A stretch of 64,000 nt of DNA, from NCBI GenBank assembly GCA_022824305.1, contig JAJEAD010000076.1:124001-188000 (forward strand), in the 5' to 3' direction. Origin of the DNA: Gammaproteobacteria bacterium. Lineage in GTDB: Bacteria; Pseudomonadota; Gammaproteobacteria; HK1. The position numbers were made by a program, and so were the translations under genes. Position 1 is the first letter of the stretch; the number at the start of each line of letters is the position of its first letter. Shown piece after piece: positions 8,500 through 19,211 of the stretch. The notes under the pieces are model-generated. The model saw only the letters and a list, made by a program, of their open reading frames with translations, was not told where the DNA came from and ran no database searches.

Positions 8500-9717
8500 T
8501 CAACGATAGACCACCCCTACCGCCTGCCGGACATCGTCCAGCGTTTCCCGCGCCACGTCGCGCGCCCGTTCGCAGCCGTCGGCGATGACGGTGCGCACGA
8601 GCTCGGGATTGGCGGCGTACTCTTCGGCCCGTTCGCGAATGGGGGCCTGCTCGCGAAGCACCGAGTCGATGACGGGCTGCTTGCAGTCCACGCAGCCGAT
8701 TCCGGCGCTCCGGCAACCCTGCTCCACCCAGCCTCTCGTCTCTTCGTCCGAGTAGATCCGGTGGAGATCCCAGACCGGACACCGGGAAGGCTCGCCGGGG
8801 TCGGTTCGCCGCACCCGGGCCGGATCGGTGGGCATCGTGCGCAGCTTCGTGGCCACGGTGTCGGGGTCGGCCCGGAGCGTGATCACGTTTTCGTAGGACT
8901 TCGACATCTTCTGCCCGTCGAGGCCGGGCATCTTCGCCGCCTCGGTCAGGAGCGCCTGGGGCTCGGGCAGGATGACCCTGCCTCCCCCCTCGAGGTAGCC
9001 GAAGAGTCGTTCGCCGTCACCGAGGGTGATGTTCTGCTGGTTCTCGAGCAGGGCCCGGGCCTTGTGGAGCGCTTCGTCGTCGCCCTGCTCCTGGTACTGC
9101 TTCCGGAGCCGGCGGTAGAGCCTCGAGTTCTTCTTCCCGAGCTTGCGAACCGCCGCCTCCGCCTTCTCCTCGAAATCGGCTTCGCGGCCGAACACGTGGT
9201 TGAAGCGCCGCGCCACCTCGCGCGAGAGCTCGATGTGCGCAACCTGGTCCTCCCCCACCGGCACCAGGCCCGCCTTGTAGGCGAGGATGTCCGCACTCTG
9301 CAGCAGCGGATATCCGAGAAACCCGAAGGTCGCGAGATCGCGCTCCTTGAGCTTCTCCTGCTGGTCCTTGAAGCTCGGGACGCGCTCCAGCCAGCCGAGC
9401 GGCGTGATCATCGAGAGCAGGAGGTGCAGCTCCGCGTGCTCGGGGATGCGCGACTGGATGAAGAGGGTCGCATCGCCCGGGTCGATGCCCGAAGCCAGCC
9501 AGTCGATGACCATGTCCCACACGTTCTCGCCGATGACCTGCGAGTCGTCGTAGTGGGTGGTCAGGGCATGCCAGTCCGCCACGAAGAAGAAGCACTCGTA
9601 CTCGTGCTGCAGCCTGACCCAGTTCTTGAGCACCCCGTGATAGTGCCCGAGGTGGAGCTGTCCGGTGGGCCGCATCCCGGAGAGGACACGACGATGGGAA
9701 GGGTGAAGCGGATCCAT
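8500..9717 (-). CDS. trpS: Tryptophanyl-tRNA synthetase (iron-sulfur motif type)
   Basis: Charges tRNA-Trp with tryptophan; 405 residues, longer than the ~330 of the common form. Class I signatures are present: HLGH (the HIGH motif) at residues 22-25 after SGMRPTGQL, and KMSKS at 270-274. An insertion of about 60 residues (roughly 165-235) precedes the KMSKS region. The C-terminal tRNA-binding part carries four cysteines spaced C-x21-C-x6-C-x2-C (about 313, 335, 342, 345). This is nearly the motif known to hold a [4Fe-4S] cluster in Thermotoga-type TrpRS, where it helps anticodon recognition. The start ATG 9717 is the only one giving the expected N-terminus. It is monocistronic or read with the unknown gene downstream. 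Confidence 0.95.
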   Translation of the reverse strand: MDPLHPSHRRVLSGMRPTGQLHLGHYHGVLKNWVRLQHEYECFFFVADWHALTTHYDDSQVIGENVWDMVIDWLASGIDPGDATLFIQSRIPEHAELHLLLSMITPLGWLERVPSFKDQQEKLKERDLATFGFLGYPLLQSADILAYKAGLVPVGEDQVAHIELSREVARRFNHVFGREADFEEKAEAAVRKLGKKNSRLYRRLRKQYQEQGDDEALHKARALLENQQNITLGDGERLFGYLEGGGRVILPEPQALLTEAAKMPGLDGQKMSKSYENVITLRADPDTVATKLRTMPTDPARVRRTDPGEPSRCPVWDLHRIYSDEETRGWVEQGCRSAGIGCVDCKQPVIDSVLREQAPIRERAEEYAANPELVRTVIADGCERARDVARETLDDVRQAVGVVYR

Positions 9718-9974
9718 GGGTCAGGCAACTGCGTGCGCGCTAGGGCGACACGGCGATGCCTGTGGTTCTCCGAGGCGGGCGATACCGCATTCTAACCTGC
9801 ATCATTCGTCGGAACGCGAGTCGTCGGACCCTTTCCGCACCCCGCGGCTGGCCGCCCGTGGTCACACCCGCGCTCGCGGCGGGGGCCGTCGCACCCGCAT
9901 GGCAGGGACTCCGCTCTCCGGTTCCGGGGCGGGCAGCGGCGCGCGGCCACTGCGGACCGGCCCGGGCGCCGCGT

Positions 9975-10595
9975 TCATTCGAGTCCGTCCACCGGGCCCA
10001 CGCCCTCCCGGAGCACCTCCGGCGAGCCGCCGGTGAGGTCGATCACGGTGGTGGGCCGGTGTCCGCAGTACCCCCCGTCGATGACGAGATCGACATCGTG
10101 CTGCAGGCGATCGCGAATCTCCTCGGGCTCGCCGAGCGGCATGTCCTCTCCGGGCAGAATCAGGGTCGAGCTCATCAGCGGCTCTCCCAGTCCTTCGAGC
10201 AAGCGCGCCGCGACACGGTGGTCGGGCATCCGCAGACCGATGGTCCGTCGCCTCGGATGCTGCAGGCGCCGGGGCACCTCGCGCGTCGCCCGGAGAATGA
10301 ACGTGTAGGGCCCCGGTGTGAGCGCCTTGATCAGGCGAAACGCCGGGTTGTCGACCCGGGCATAGGCCGCGAGCTCGGAGAGGTCTCCGCATACGAGCGT
10401 GAAGTTGTGGTCGCCGCCGAGACGCCGGATGCGCCGGATTCTCTCCATCGCCTCCTTGTTTCCGAGGCAGCAGCCAAGCGCATAGCTGGAATCGGTCGGG
10501 TACACGATGAGCCCGCCCGAACGCAGGATGGCGACCGCCTGAGCGAGCAGCCGGCGCTGCGGATTACCGGAGTGCACGACGAAGAGCTGGCTCAT
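9975..10595 (-). CDS. yciO: YciO, Sua5/YrdC-family protein (threonylcarbamoyl-AMP synthase-like)
   Basis: 206 residues, exactly the length of E. coli YciO, starting MSQLFVVHSGNPQRR. The YrdC/Sua5 fold binds ATP, threonine and tRNA-like RNA; TsaC/Sua5 members make threonylcarbamoyl-AMP for t6A tRNA modification. YciO is the paralogue whose physiological role is less clear. Visible hallmarks are IVYPTDSSYALGC (residues 30-42), the HNFTLVC strand, LTPGPYTFIL and the C-terminal PTTVIDL segment. A larger open frame extends upstream to 11261, but the ATG at 10595 matches the family start. It is divergent from yciB with 135 bp between. Confidence 0.92.
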   Translation of the reverse strand: MSQLFVVHSGNPQRRLLAQAVAILRSGGLIVYPTDSSYALGCCLGNKEAMERIRRIRRLGGDHNFTLVCGDLSELAAYARVDNPAFRLIKALTPGPYTFILRATREVPRRLQHPRRRTIGLRMPDHRVAARLLEGLGEPLMSSTLILPGEDMPLGEPEEIRDRLQHDVDLVIDGGYCGHRPTTVIDLTGGSPEVLREGVGPVDGLE

Positions 10596-10730
10596 GCCCG
10601 CATCGGTGAACGACGAAAAACGGGGCGCGAGTATAGCCGCCCTGTCTCCCCGATTCCCCGATTCGGACGCCGGCCGCCCTCCCATCCGGTAGACTGGCCG
10701 CCCGCGTCCCCCCAGACATCTCCGCCCCGC

Positions 10731-11288
10731 ATGAAACTGCTGATCGATTTCTTCCCCATTCTGCTCTTCTTCGTCACCTTCAAGTTCTTCGACGACCAGC
10801 AGCAGGGAATCCTCGCCGCCACCGCGGTCATCATCGTCGCCACCGGCGTGCAGGTCGCAATCACCTGGGCGATGAAGCGCAGGGTGGAGAGGCTCCACCT
10901 GATCACGCTCGCCCTCGTCGTCGTCTTCGGAGGCGCGACCCTCCTTCTCGAGGACGAGATGTTCATCAAGTGGAAGCCGAGTGTGGTCAACTGGCTCTTC
11001 GGTCTCGCCTTCCTCGGTAGCCACTACGTCGGCGAGCGCAACCTGGTGGAGCGGCTGATGGGGTCGAGCCTTCGCCTGCCCTCGGAAGTCTGGGCGCGTC
11101 TCAACTTCGCGTGGGTGCTCTTCTTCCTCGCGATGGGCCTTCTGAACCTCTACGTGGTGTACCGTTTCGATACCGACACCTGGGTGAACTTCAAGCTCTT
11201 CGGCCTGATGGGCCTCACCCTGCTCTTCGTGCTCGCGCAGGCCCTCTACCTCGCCCGCCACATGCAGGAGGAACGCACCGGCGAGTAG
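10731..11288 (+). CDS. yciB: YciB/IspZ inner-membrane septation protein A homologue
   Basis: 185 residues, almost all hydrophobic, with about five transmembrane segments; the start KLLIDFFPILLFFVTF and KWKPSVVNWLFG are family landmarks. In E. coli YciB affects envelope integrity and septation, possibly via elongasome and divisome contacts. The ATG at 10731 gives the canonical N-terminus although no strong Shine-Dalgarno is seen; the open frame upstream is read-through of the opposite strand. It diverges from yciO and converges on aceA, whose end is only 21 bp away. Confidence 0.93.
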   Translation: MKLLIDFFPILLFFVTFKFFDDQQQGILAATAVIIVATGVQVAITWAMKRRVERLHLITLALVVVFGGATLLLEDEMFIKWKPSVVNWLFGLAFLGSHYVGERNLVERLMGSSLRLPSEVWARLNFAWVLFFLAMGLLNLYVVYRFDTDTWVNFKLFGLMGLTLLFVLAQALYLARHMQEERTGE

Positions 11289-11309
11289 CCCGCCGGGCGC
11301 CCTTCGCGC

Positions 11310-12617
11310 TCAGACCAGCGCCGGCTCCCGTGCCGGGGCGCTCTCGAACTGCTCCTCCTCGGTGGACCCGGAGAGCGCGGTGATCGAGCTCGCGCCTCCC
11401 GTGATGACCTGCGTCACGGCATCGAAGTACCCGGCCCCGACTTCCCGTTGGTGCCGGTGCGCCGTGTAGCCCCGGGGCTCGGCGGCGAACTCGGCCTCCT
11501 GGAGGCGGACGTAGGCGCTCATCGCGTTCTCGCCGTATCCCCGAGCGAGATCGAACATGCCGTAGTTCAGTGAGTGGAATCCGGCGAGCGTGATGAACTG
11601 GTAGGCGTAGCCCAGGTCCGCAAGCTCATCCTGGAAGCGGGCGATCGCGGCGTCGTCGAGTCTCGACTTCCAGTTGAAGGAGGGCGAGCAGTTGTACGCG
11701 AGCCCCTTGCCGGGGAAGTGCTCGTGAATGGCTTGCGCAAACTCCCGCGCCTCCCCGAGATCGGGGGTTCCGGTCTCGCACCACAGGAGGTCCGCGAAGG
11801 GTGCGTAGGCGAGCCCGCGGGACACCGCCTGCTCCATCCCGCTGCGGACTTCGTAGAACCCCTCGGTGGTCCGGACTCCGGTCACGAAGCTCCGGTCGCG
11901 CGGGTCGACGTCGCTGGTCAGGAGCCCGGCGGCGAGGGCGTCGGTTCGCGCGACGAGGATCGTCGGAACCCCGCACACGTCGGCCGCGAGGCGAGCCGCG
12001 ATCAGCTTCTGCACCGACTCCCGGGTGGGGAGCAGCACCTTCCCGCCCATGTGCCCGCACTTCTTGGCCGAGGAGAGCTGGTCCTCGAAGTGCACTCCCG
12101 CCGCGCCGGCGGCGATCATCTCCTTCATGAGCTCGAAGGCGTTGAGCACCCCGCCGAAGCCGGCTTCCGCATCCGCCATGATGGGAAGGAGCCAGTCCAC
12201 GCTGTCGTCGCCCTCGGCATGGTGGATCTGGTCCGCGCGCAGGAGCGCGCCGTTGATCCGGCGTACGAGGTCCGGCGCGCTGTTCGCCGGATAGAGGCTC
12301 TGGTCCGGGTACATCTGGCCGGCGTTGTTCGCGTCGGCGGCGACCTGCCACCCGGACAGGTATATGGACTGCAGGCCGGCCTTGGCCATCTGCACGGCCT
12401 GGTTCCCGGTTACCGCGCCGAGTGCGCGCACGCAGGGCTGCGACCGCATCAGACTCCACAGCTTCTCCGCCCCCTGCCGGGCGAGGCTGTGCTCGACGCG
12501 TACCGAGCCGCGGAGTCGAACCACGTCGGCGGCGGAGTAGCCCCGCTCCACGCCCTGCCAACGTCGATCGCTGTGCCAGTTCGTCTCGATCTCTCGGGCT
12601 TCGATCTCTGCGTTCAT
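11310..12617 (-). CDS. aceA: Isocitrate lyase
   Basis: Splits isocitrate into glyoxylate and succinate, the first step of the glyoxylate bypass that lets cells grow on acetate or fatty acids. 435 residues, as in E. coli. The catalytic loop KKCGHMGG is present near residue 190 (active-site Cys), with [10 protein letters not shown] before it, ARTDA after it, and the active-site segment NCSPSFNW near residue 315. Start ATG 12617 has GGGAGG just upstream and matches the usual [11 protein letters not shown] opening; the frame is open 54 bases further but without a better site. It is divergent from a LysR-type regulator, which probably controls it. No malate synthase lies in the window; isocitrate dehydrogenase is at 47.8 kb. 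Confidence 0.97.
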   Translation of the reverse strand: MNAEIEAREIETNWHSDRRWQGVERGYSAADVVRLRGSVRVEHSLARQGAEKLWSLMRSQPCVRALGAVTGNQAVQMAKAGLQSIYLSGWQVAADANNAGQMYPDQSLYPANSAPDLVRRINGALLRADQIHHAEGDDSVDWLLPIMADAEAGFGGVLNAFELMKEMIAAGAAGVHFEDQLSSAKKCGHMGGKVLLPTRESVQKLIAARLAADVCGVPTILVARTDALAAGLLTSDVDPRDRSFVTGVRTTEGFYEVRSGMEQAVSRGLAYAPFADLLWCETGTPDLGEAREFAQAIHEHFPGKGLAYNCSPSFNWKSRLDDAAIARFQDELADLGYAYQFITLAGFHSLNYGMFDLARGYGENAMSAYVRLQEAEFAAEPRGYTAHRHQREVGAGYFDAVTQVITGGASSITALSGSTEEEQFESAPAREPALV

Positions 12618-12715
12618 CGTTGCCTCCCGGCAATCGCCTCGCAAGGGTCCGCAGCCTCCAGGAAGCTGCACGTAGGGATAAGGACTCCAGGCTCATGGTA
12701 GGCGGGCAAAGCCTT

Positions 12716-12758
12716 TTGACAATACAATCCAAGAAATGCTGAACATTCAATTTGTCAA
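12716..12758. promoter_or_regulatory. Candidate operator in the aceA/lysR divergent promoter region
   Basis: TTGACAA at 12716-12722 and its exact complement TTGTCAA at 12752-12758 form an inverted repeat in an AT-rich patch of an otherwise GC-rich intergenic region between aceA (starts 12617) and the LysR-type gene (starts 12803). LysR-type regulators commonly bind such split dyads in shared promoters. Centre-to-centre spacing is 36 bp. Each half also resembles a -35 element, so the two roles may overlap. Confidence 0.45.
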
Positions 12759-12802
12759 TACTTGACCGCCCGGACACCGGACAAGTGAAGGATGACTCCG
12801 CC

Positions 12803-13807
12803 ATGAGATCCGAGCCTTCCCGCTTCTACTACAAGCAGAGTCGACTGAAGCAGTTGCGCGCCTTCTGCCACGCCGCCCAGGCGAACAGCATCTCCCGCGC
12901 CGCCGAGCGTCTCTCCCTGAGCCAGCCCACCGTCTCTCTCCAGGTACGGGCGCTCGAAGACGAGCTTGCGGTCACGCTCTTCGAGCGCCGGGGCCCGCGC
13001 ATTTCGCTGACGCCCGAAGGCGAGGTCCTCTACCAGCTTGCCGTCCCGCTGGTCGAAGGCATCGACAACCTGAGCAACGCCTTCGCCGAACGTCTCGGGC
13101 AGGTCGCCTCGGGAGAGCTCAACATCGCCGCGGGGGAGTCGACCATCCTCTACATTCTTCCGCGCTTCATGAAGCGCTTTTCCGCGCAGTACCCCGGCAT
13201 CCGGGTCCGGCTGCACAATGTCACGGGCCGCGACGGACTCGCCCAGATCCGGGCGGACGAAGTGGACTTCGCGGTCGGATCGATGCTCGACCTCCCCGCG
13301 GATATCGAGTACCGGCCCACGTTCTCCTTCGACACCGTCCTGATCACCGCCCGGTCCCATCCGCTCGCGTCCCAGGAGCAGCCGAGTCTTCGCGCAATCG
13401 GACGCTACGGCCTGATACTGCCCCCGCGTCACCTGAGCACCTGGCACGTGGTCGACCTGGTCTTCCAGCAGCACGGAGTGCCCTTCCAGGTCACCCTGGA
13501 GGCGGGCGGCTGGGAGGTGATCAAGCGCTACGTCGAGCTCAACCTCGGAATCTCCATCGTCTCGGGGCTGTGCATTACCGGCCGGGAGAAGCTGGCCGTG
13601 CGGCCCCTCGGCCGGTACTTCCCCAGGCGCACCTACGGGGTGGTGCTGCGCCGGGGAAAGTTCCTCTCGCCCGCCGCCAAGCGTTTCATCCGCATGATGG
13701 AGCCGGCCTCCTTCCCGAAGCGCGCCGGCAAGGCGACACCGGGCAACGGCGAAGCGGCATTCGGGCACGGGGAAAACGGCGCCTTCCCCCTCACGGGGGA
13801 TTCTTGA
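12803..13807 (+). CDS. LysR-family transcriptional regulator (CysB-like)
   Basis: 334 residues from ATG 12803, which has AAGGA about ten bases upstream; an in-frame TTG at 12752 would lengthen it and lies inside the candidate operator. The N-terminal winged helix-turn-helix is clear ([21 protein letters not shown], then [34 protein letters not shown]), and a type 2 periplasmic-binding-like effector domain follows. The overall shape is like CysB/Cbl-type LTTRs. Its divergent position suggests that it regulates aceA, and perhaps itself, in response to a carbon or acetate-related signal; that is inference. A ~40-residue Gly/Lys-rich tail after the effector domain is likely disordered. Confidence 0.9.
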   Translation: MRSEPSRFYYKQSRLKQLRAFCHAAQANSISRAAERLSLSQPTVSLQVRALEDELAVTLFERRGPRISLTPEGEVLYQLAVPLVEGIDNLSNAFAERLGQVASGELNIAAGESTILYILPRFMKRFSAQYPGIRVRLHNVTGRDGLAQIRADEVDFAVGSMLDLPADIEYRPTFSFDTVLITARSHPLASQEQPSLRAIGRYGLILPPRHLSTWHVVDLVFQQHGVPFQVTLEAGGWEVIKRYVELNLGISIVSGLCITGREKLAVRPLGRYFPRRTYGVVLRRGKFLSPAAKRFIRMMEPASFPKRAGKATPGNGEAAFGHGENGAFPLTGDS

Positions 13808-13838
13808 GCGCGCTTCTCCTGGGATAGAATGCGCTCGC

Positions 13839-14159
13839 ATGGCCCGGCGTCCCGAACACGAGTCCGACCACGGTCTGGCGGTCGAAGAAGCCAAGCCCCG
13901 GCTCAAACGCCCGCCGCTCTACAACGTTATACTGCTGAACGACGATTTCACTCCCATGGAGTTCGTGGTTCACGTGCTCGAGTTCTTCTTCGGCCTGGAT
14001 CGGGAGAGGGCAGTCCGAGTGATGCTGCTGGTCCACACCAGCGGCAAGGGCGTGTGCGGGTGCTTCTCCCGGGAGATTGCCGAGACCAAGGTCGAGCAGG
14101 TCAACGACTACTCGCGGGAAAACAATCATCCCCTGCTGTGCACCATGGAAAAGGCCTGA
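13839..14159 (+). CDS. clpS: ClpS, adaptor of ClpAP protease
   Basis: 106 residues. ClpS delivers N-degron substrates to ClpA and modulates its specificity. The core signature [20 protein letters not shown] is visible around residues 25-45, then [13 protein letters not shown] and the C-terminal [10 protein letters not shown]. The N-terminal tail is hydrophilic, as expected for the part that enters the ClpA pore. It lies 31 bp after the LysR gene and 24 bp before clpA, the usual order. Confidence 0.96.
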   Translation: MARRPEHESDHGLAVEEAKPRLKRPPLYNVILLNDDFTPMEFVVHVLEFFFGLDRERAVRVMLLVHTSGKGVCGCFSREIAETKVEQVNDYSRENNHPLLCTMEKA

Positions 14160-14183
14160 AACCCCGATTTCCGGTGACGCGAC

Positions 14184-16463
<2,280 letters not shown>

Positions 16464-16551
16464 GGCCCGCATCCGCCGCGGAGACGCGCACACAGGGCCC
16501 GAGCATCGAGATCAGCGCCTTCCTCGAGCACCGTCGGAGAACCATCCCCCC

Positions 16552-17217
16552 TTGTTCGCGTTCCTGAGGACTGGCGTTCGCCCCCGTCCCGGTCCCGCCC
16601 GCCGGTGCGCGGCGTTGCTCGCGCTGCTCGCCGCCATCGGGCCCGGCCTGTCTCCGGCCGCCTTTGCCCAGGTCTATGGGAGTGCGGCGGGATACGCCGC
16701 GCAGCCCCTGGCGGCGGGTCCGGCCCAGGTCCTGACCCGCGGCATCGACCGCCTCACGGGATTCCTCATTGGAGCCGGGGAAGCGACGCCGGAGGCGACC
16801 TTGAAGTTCCTCGAGGCCGAGATCGCGCCCCACTTCGACTTTGCCTACATGTCGGCGTGGGCCGCCGGCCCCTACCATCACCGCCTCGACGCCGGGCAGA
16901 AGGCCCGTTTCGCCGAACGGCTGAAGACGCTCTTTCTCGGCGCCCTCGCCCGCAACCTCGGCAGCTTCAGCCGGCCCCTGCCGCGAATCGACATCTACCG
17001 GCCCCGTCCGGGACGGAGCTCCAGGGAAACCGTGGTTCCGGCCCGCGTCATCTTCGCCTCCGGATTTGCCGCCCGTCTCGAGTTCCGCTTCTACTGGTCG
17101 GGCACCGCGTGGCGCATCTTCGATGTCGCCGCCAACGGGGCGAGCGCGGTCGCCTACTACCGTCGATACTTCCGCGACGTCCTCGAGCGCCTCGACCCCG
17201 AGAGCCTCAGCGAGTGA
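16552..17217 (+). CDS. MlaC/Ttg2D-like periplasmic phospholipid-binding protein
   Basis: 221 residues from a TTG at 16552, with GGAGA eleven bases upstream; no ATG gives a signal peptide in this frame, so the start is uncertain. A signal sequence is visible (CAALLALLAAIGPGLSPAAFAQ). The mature protein has the MlaC (toluene tolerance Ttg2) pattern: FLEAEIAPHFDFAYMSAWAAG, then a helical stretch ending in FLGALARNL, and the beta-rich end with RLEFRFYWSGTAWRIFDV and VAYYRRYFRDVL. MlaC shuttles phospholipids between outer and inner membranes. The rest of an mla operon is absent, and the protein follows clpA by 88 bp. Confidence 0.75.
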   Translation: MFAFLRTGVRPRPGPARRCAALLALLAAIGPGLSPAAFAQVYGSAAGYAAQPLAAGPAQVLTRGIDRLTGFLIGAGEATPEATLKFLEAEIAPHFDFAYMSAWAAGPYHHRLDAGQKARFAERLKTLFLGALARNLGSFSRPLPRIDIYRPRPGRSSRETVVPARVIFASGFAARLEFRFYWSGTAWRIFDVAANGASAVAYYRRYFRDVLERLDPESLSE

Positions 17218-17223
17218 GGTGAC

Positions 17224-17242
17224 GGCGGCGCGGCACGCCGCC
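17224..17242 (+). terminator. Hairpin after the MlaC-like gene
   Basis: GGCGGCG (17224-17230) pairs with CGCCGCC (17236-17242) around a 5-nt loop, starting six bases after the stop codon. No T-tract follows. The remaining bases up to 17504 show no convincing gene or site. Confidence 0.4.
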
Positions 17243-17504
17243 AGGCCATCCGGAGCACGAAGCGCGGTCCGCGTCGCGGGACGCGGCGCACCTGCGAGCT
17301 CTACGACACCGAAGAGGCCACGGGTGCGAGATGCCGCGCCCGACCCGAATCGGCGCAAGCGCCAGACCCGGTAACGAACTCTCGGCCGTGCCGGCCGAAT
17401 TCATCGCGCCGTCGGTCCCGCGATCCGGTCCCGGCATGCCGTCACCTCTTCCTCCCGGGCCAGAACGCTGCGGCGGGTTGGTACAGCGCCCTGGAACAGG
17501 CGGG

Positions 17505-17921
17505 CTAATGGATCATTCGGGTATCGAACACCTCGACCGGAATGGCCAGCCCGGGCGCCTTCGACAGGCGTGCGTCGGTGGTCAGGAGCGGACCGCGGAC
17601 AACTTCCGCCAGGGCGACATACGCCGCGTCGTACGCGCTGAGGTTGGCACGCCATGACCAGATTCGCGGCAGCATCGGCCCGTGTCGATGGCGCTGGAGA
17701 TCGAGCTCGTCGAGCCTCCGGACGGCGGCCTCGGCACGGTACACGGCCACGCTCCCCGCCTGCACGTGGCGCCGCAGCACGTTGAGAACTTCGAGATCGA
17801 GAAGTTCCGGAGCGTGCAGGGAGATACCCGGATCGAGCAGGCGCTCGCGGACCCTTGCCCCGGCCCACGTACCGAGAACCAGCTCGACGACCACCGATGC
17901 GTCCAGTACCGTCGCGGTCAC
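17505..17921 (-). CDS. PIN-domain ribonuclease toxin, VapC/FitB type
   Basis: 138 residues from GTG 17921. A PIN-domain Mg-dependent ribonuclease acting as toxin of a type II module. All four acidic positions are present: Asp in VLDASVVVEL near the start, Glu in LLDLEVLNVL, Asp in LSAYDAAYVALAE and Asp in LLTTDARL, so it looks active. The open frame extends upstream but overlaps the antitoxin gene, whose stop lies only seven bases before the GTG. It is the first gene of the accessory region and has lower GC than the core genes beside it. Confidence 0.85.
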   Translation of the reverse strand: MTATVLDASVVVELVLGTWAGARVRERLLDPGISLHAPELLDLEVLNVLRRHVQAGSVAVYRAEAAVRRLDELDLQRHRHGPMLPRIWSWRANLSAYDAAYVALAEVVRGPLLTTDARLSKAPGLAIPVEVFDTRMIH

Positions 17922-17928
17922 GCTTGGC

Positions 17929-18159
17929 TCAGCGCCGTCCCCGTTCTTTCCGCAGCATTTGGGCGGTTGGTGGATCCAGCTCGATCGGCGGCAGCTCGGC
18001 GATCCGCGCGAAGACCTCGGCACGCGTCGGCCGGGACAACACCTGCTTGATCTCCCGGAGCAAGTAATCCGACATCGACAGACCGGCGAGGGCCGCGCGG
18101 GATTTCAGCCGACGGTGAACCTCGTCCGGCACATTGCGAATCTGGATCATCTTGGACAT
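17929..18159 (-). CDS. Ribbon-helix-helix antitoxin, FitA/VapB type
   Basis: 76 residues. The N-terminal ribbon-helix-helix begins MIQIRNVPDEVHRRLKSRA, the FitA/Arc type, followed by an extended tail that should block the PIN toxin. Its stop is seven bases upstream of the toxin start, the normal antitoxin-first order. Two inverted repeats just upstream of its start are likely autoregulatory operators. Confidence 0.85.
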   Translation of the reverse strand: MSKMIQIRNVPDEVHRRLKSRAALAGLSMSDYLLREIKQVLSRPTRAEVFARIAELPPIELDPPTAQMLRKERGRR

Positions 18160-18161
18160 GT

Positions 18162-18191
18162 GAACAATGGTGTTCTCATGTTCTCAACATG
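18162..18191. promoter_or_regulatory. Two inverted repeats upstream of the FitA/VapB-like antitoxin
   Basis: GAACA-N4-TGTTC (18162-18175) and CATGT-N5-ACATG (18177-18191) lie directly next to the antitoxin start at 18159. Ribbon-helix-helix antitoxins bind such paired palindromes to repress their own operon, so this is a likely operator; it also overlaps the ribosome binding region. Confidence 0.5.
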
Positions 18192-18372
18192 TCAATACAT
18201 CATCCCACATGACGATGCGGACCGTGACCGCGCACGCCCACCGGAAAGCGACCACCGCCTGACGAGATTCACAGGTCACGCCTTCCTCGCCCGACGTGAG
18301 CCCATGCGGGAAGTCGCCAATCCTTGCCGGCCACCCGAGAGACTGCTTCCCCATATCGAATAGCATGGGTCC

Positions 18373-18621
18373 ATGAAGACCACCCTCGACATCAATGACG
18401 AGCTCCTCGCCCGTGCGAAGCGCCATGCCCGGAACACCGGGCGCCCGTTGCGCGCGGTGGTCGAGGACGGACTCCGTCTCGTGCTCCAGCCCCCTGCCCC
18501 TCGGCCCCGGTACACCCTCCCCGACCTGAGAGCGGGCGACTCGAGCGCGCCCGATCCGCTTGAGCAATACTCCTGGCCGGAGCTGCGCGAATTGATCTAC
18601 GGCGACTCCGGAACCCGTTAA
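18373..18621 (+). CDS. VapB-family antitoxin (second module)
   Basis: 82 residues starting MKTTLDINDELLARAKRHA, the standard opening of VapB antitoxins with a ribbon-helix-helix fold, ending with the toxin-binding tail YSWPELRELIYGDSGTR. It is divergent from the first module. The toxin that should follow is present only as a damaged copy, so this antitoxin is probably an orphan; it may still repress its own promoter. Confidence 0.8.
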   Translation: MKTTLDINDELLARAKRHARNTGRPLRAVVEDGLRLVLQPPAPRPRYTLPDLRAGDSSAPDPLEQYSWPELRELIYGDSGTR

Positions 18622-19051
18622 TCGCCGTAGGTACCAACCTGCTCGTCTACGCGCACCGCCGCGAAGCCCGAGCCGGCGACGAGGCGCATGCACTCATGGT
18701 CGGGCTCGCGGAAGGCAGTCGCCCGCGGGCGATGCCCTGGCCTGCTGCTACGAGTTCCTGAGCGTGGCGACCAACCGCCGCGTCTGGAAGAACGAAGCGA
18801 CCACGCCGAAGCATGCCTGGGATCAGTTCCGGGCGTGGGCGGCGTCGCCATCGAACCGCATGACCGGCGACTTCATGGACCTTCTGAGCCGCTTCGTGCG
18901 CCGCCCTCACGTTGCAGGCGGCGTTGTTCGCGATGCCCGCATCGCCGCAATCTGCGTCTCGCACGGGATCGAAGTGCTGCTGACCTGGGACCGCGACTTC
19001 TCCCTGTCTCCGGAACTGCGAACCCGCGACCCCTTCCGGCACGGGCTTTGA
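18621..19051 (+). pseudogene. Decayed VapC PIN toxin
   Basis: Two reading frames together make one VapC. The first (18621-18787) reads IAVGTNLLVYAHRRE...MPWP; the second, shifted by +2 nt at about 18736-18748, reads CYEFLSVATNRRVWKNE and on to WDRDFSLSPELRTRDPF, stop 19051. Three defects are visible: no ATG/GTG/TTG start next to the antitoxin stop, glycine (GGT) instead of the first catalytic aspartate in the usual VDTN motif, and the frameshift. Any one would disable it. Short in-frame products from the internal GTG at 18764 lack the N-terminal strand and should be inactive. Confidence 0.75.
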
Positions 19052-19071
19052 CCCTCCCACGAAGTCGCTAA

Positions 19072-19134
19072 TCCAGCCCGTGCTCGCTCTTGTAGGCCTC
19101 GATCGCTTCGGCGAGCTCTTCGCGCTCCTCGCAG
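19072..19134 (-). repeat. Left 63-bp direct repeat (copy of TPR gene 3' end)
   Basis: Matches 31306-31368 at 60 of 63 positions in the same orientation. On the minus strand it encodes CEEREELAEAIEAYKSEHGLD and a stop at 19068, nearly the last 21 residues of the TPR protein at 31.3 kb. It is probably the displaced original 3' end left by insertion of the segment between the repeats, as in integration at gene ends. Confidence 0.8.
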
Positions 19135-19211
19135 GCTCACGGAGCAGCTAGACTGCGGGGGGGTCATAGAATTCTTCAATCCTGGGCTACGGAGGCCATT
19201 CCCCGAATCTC

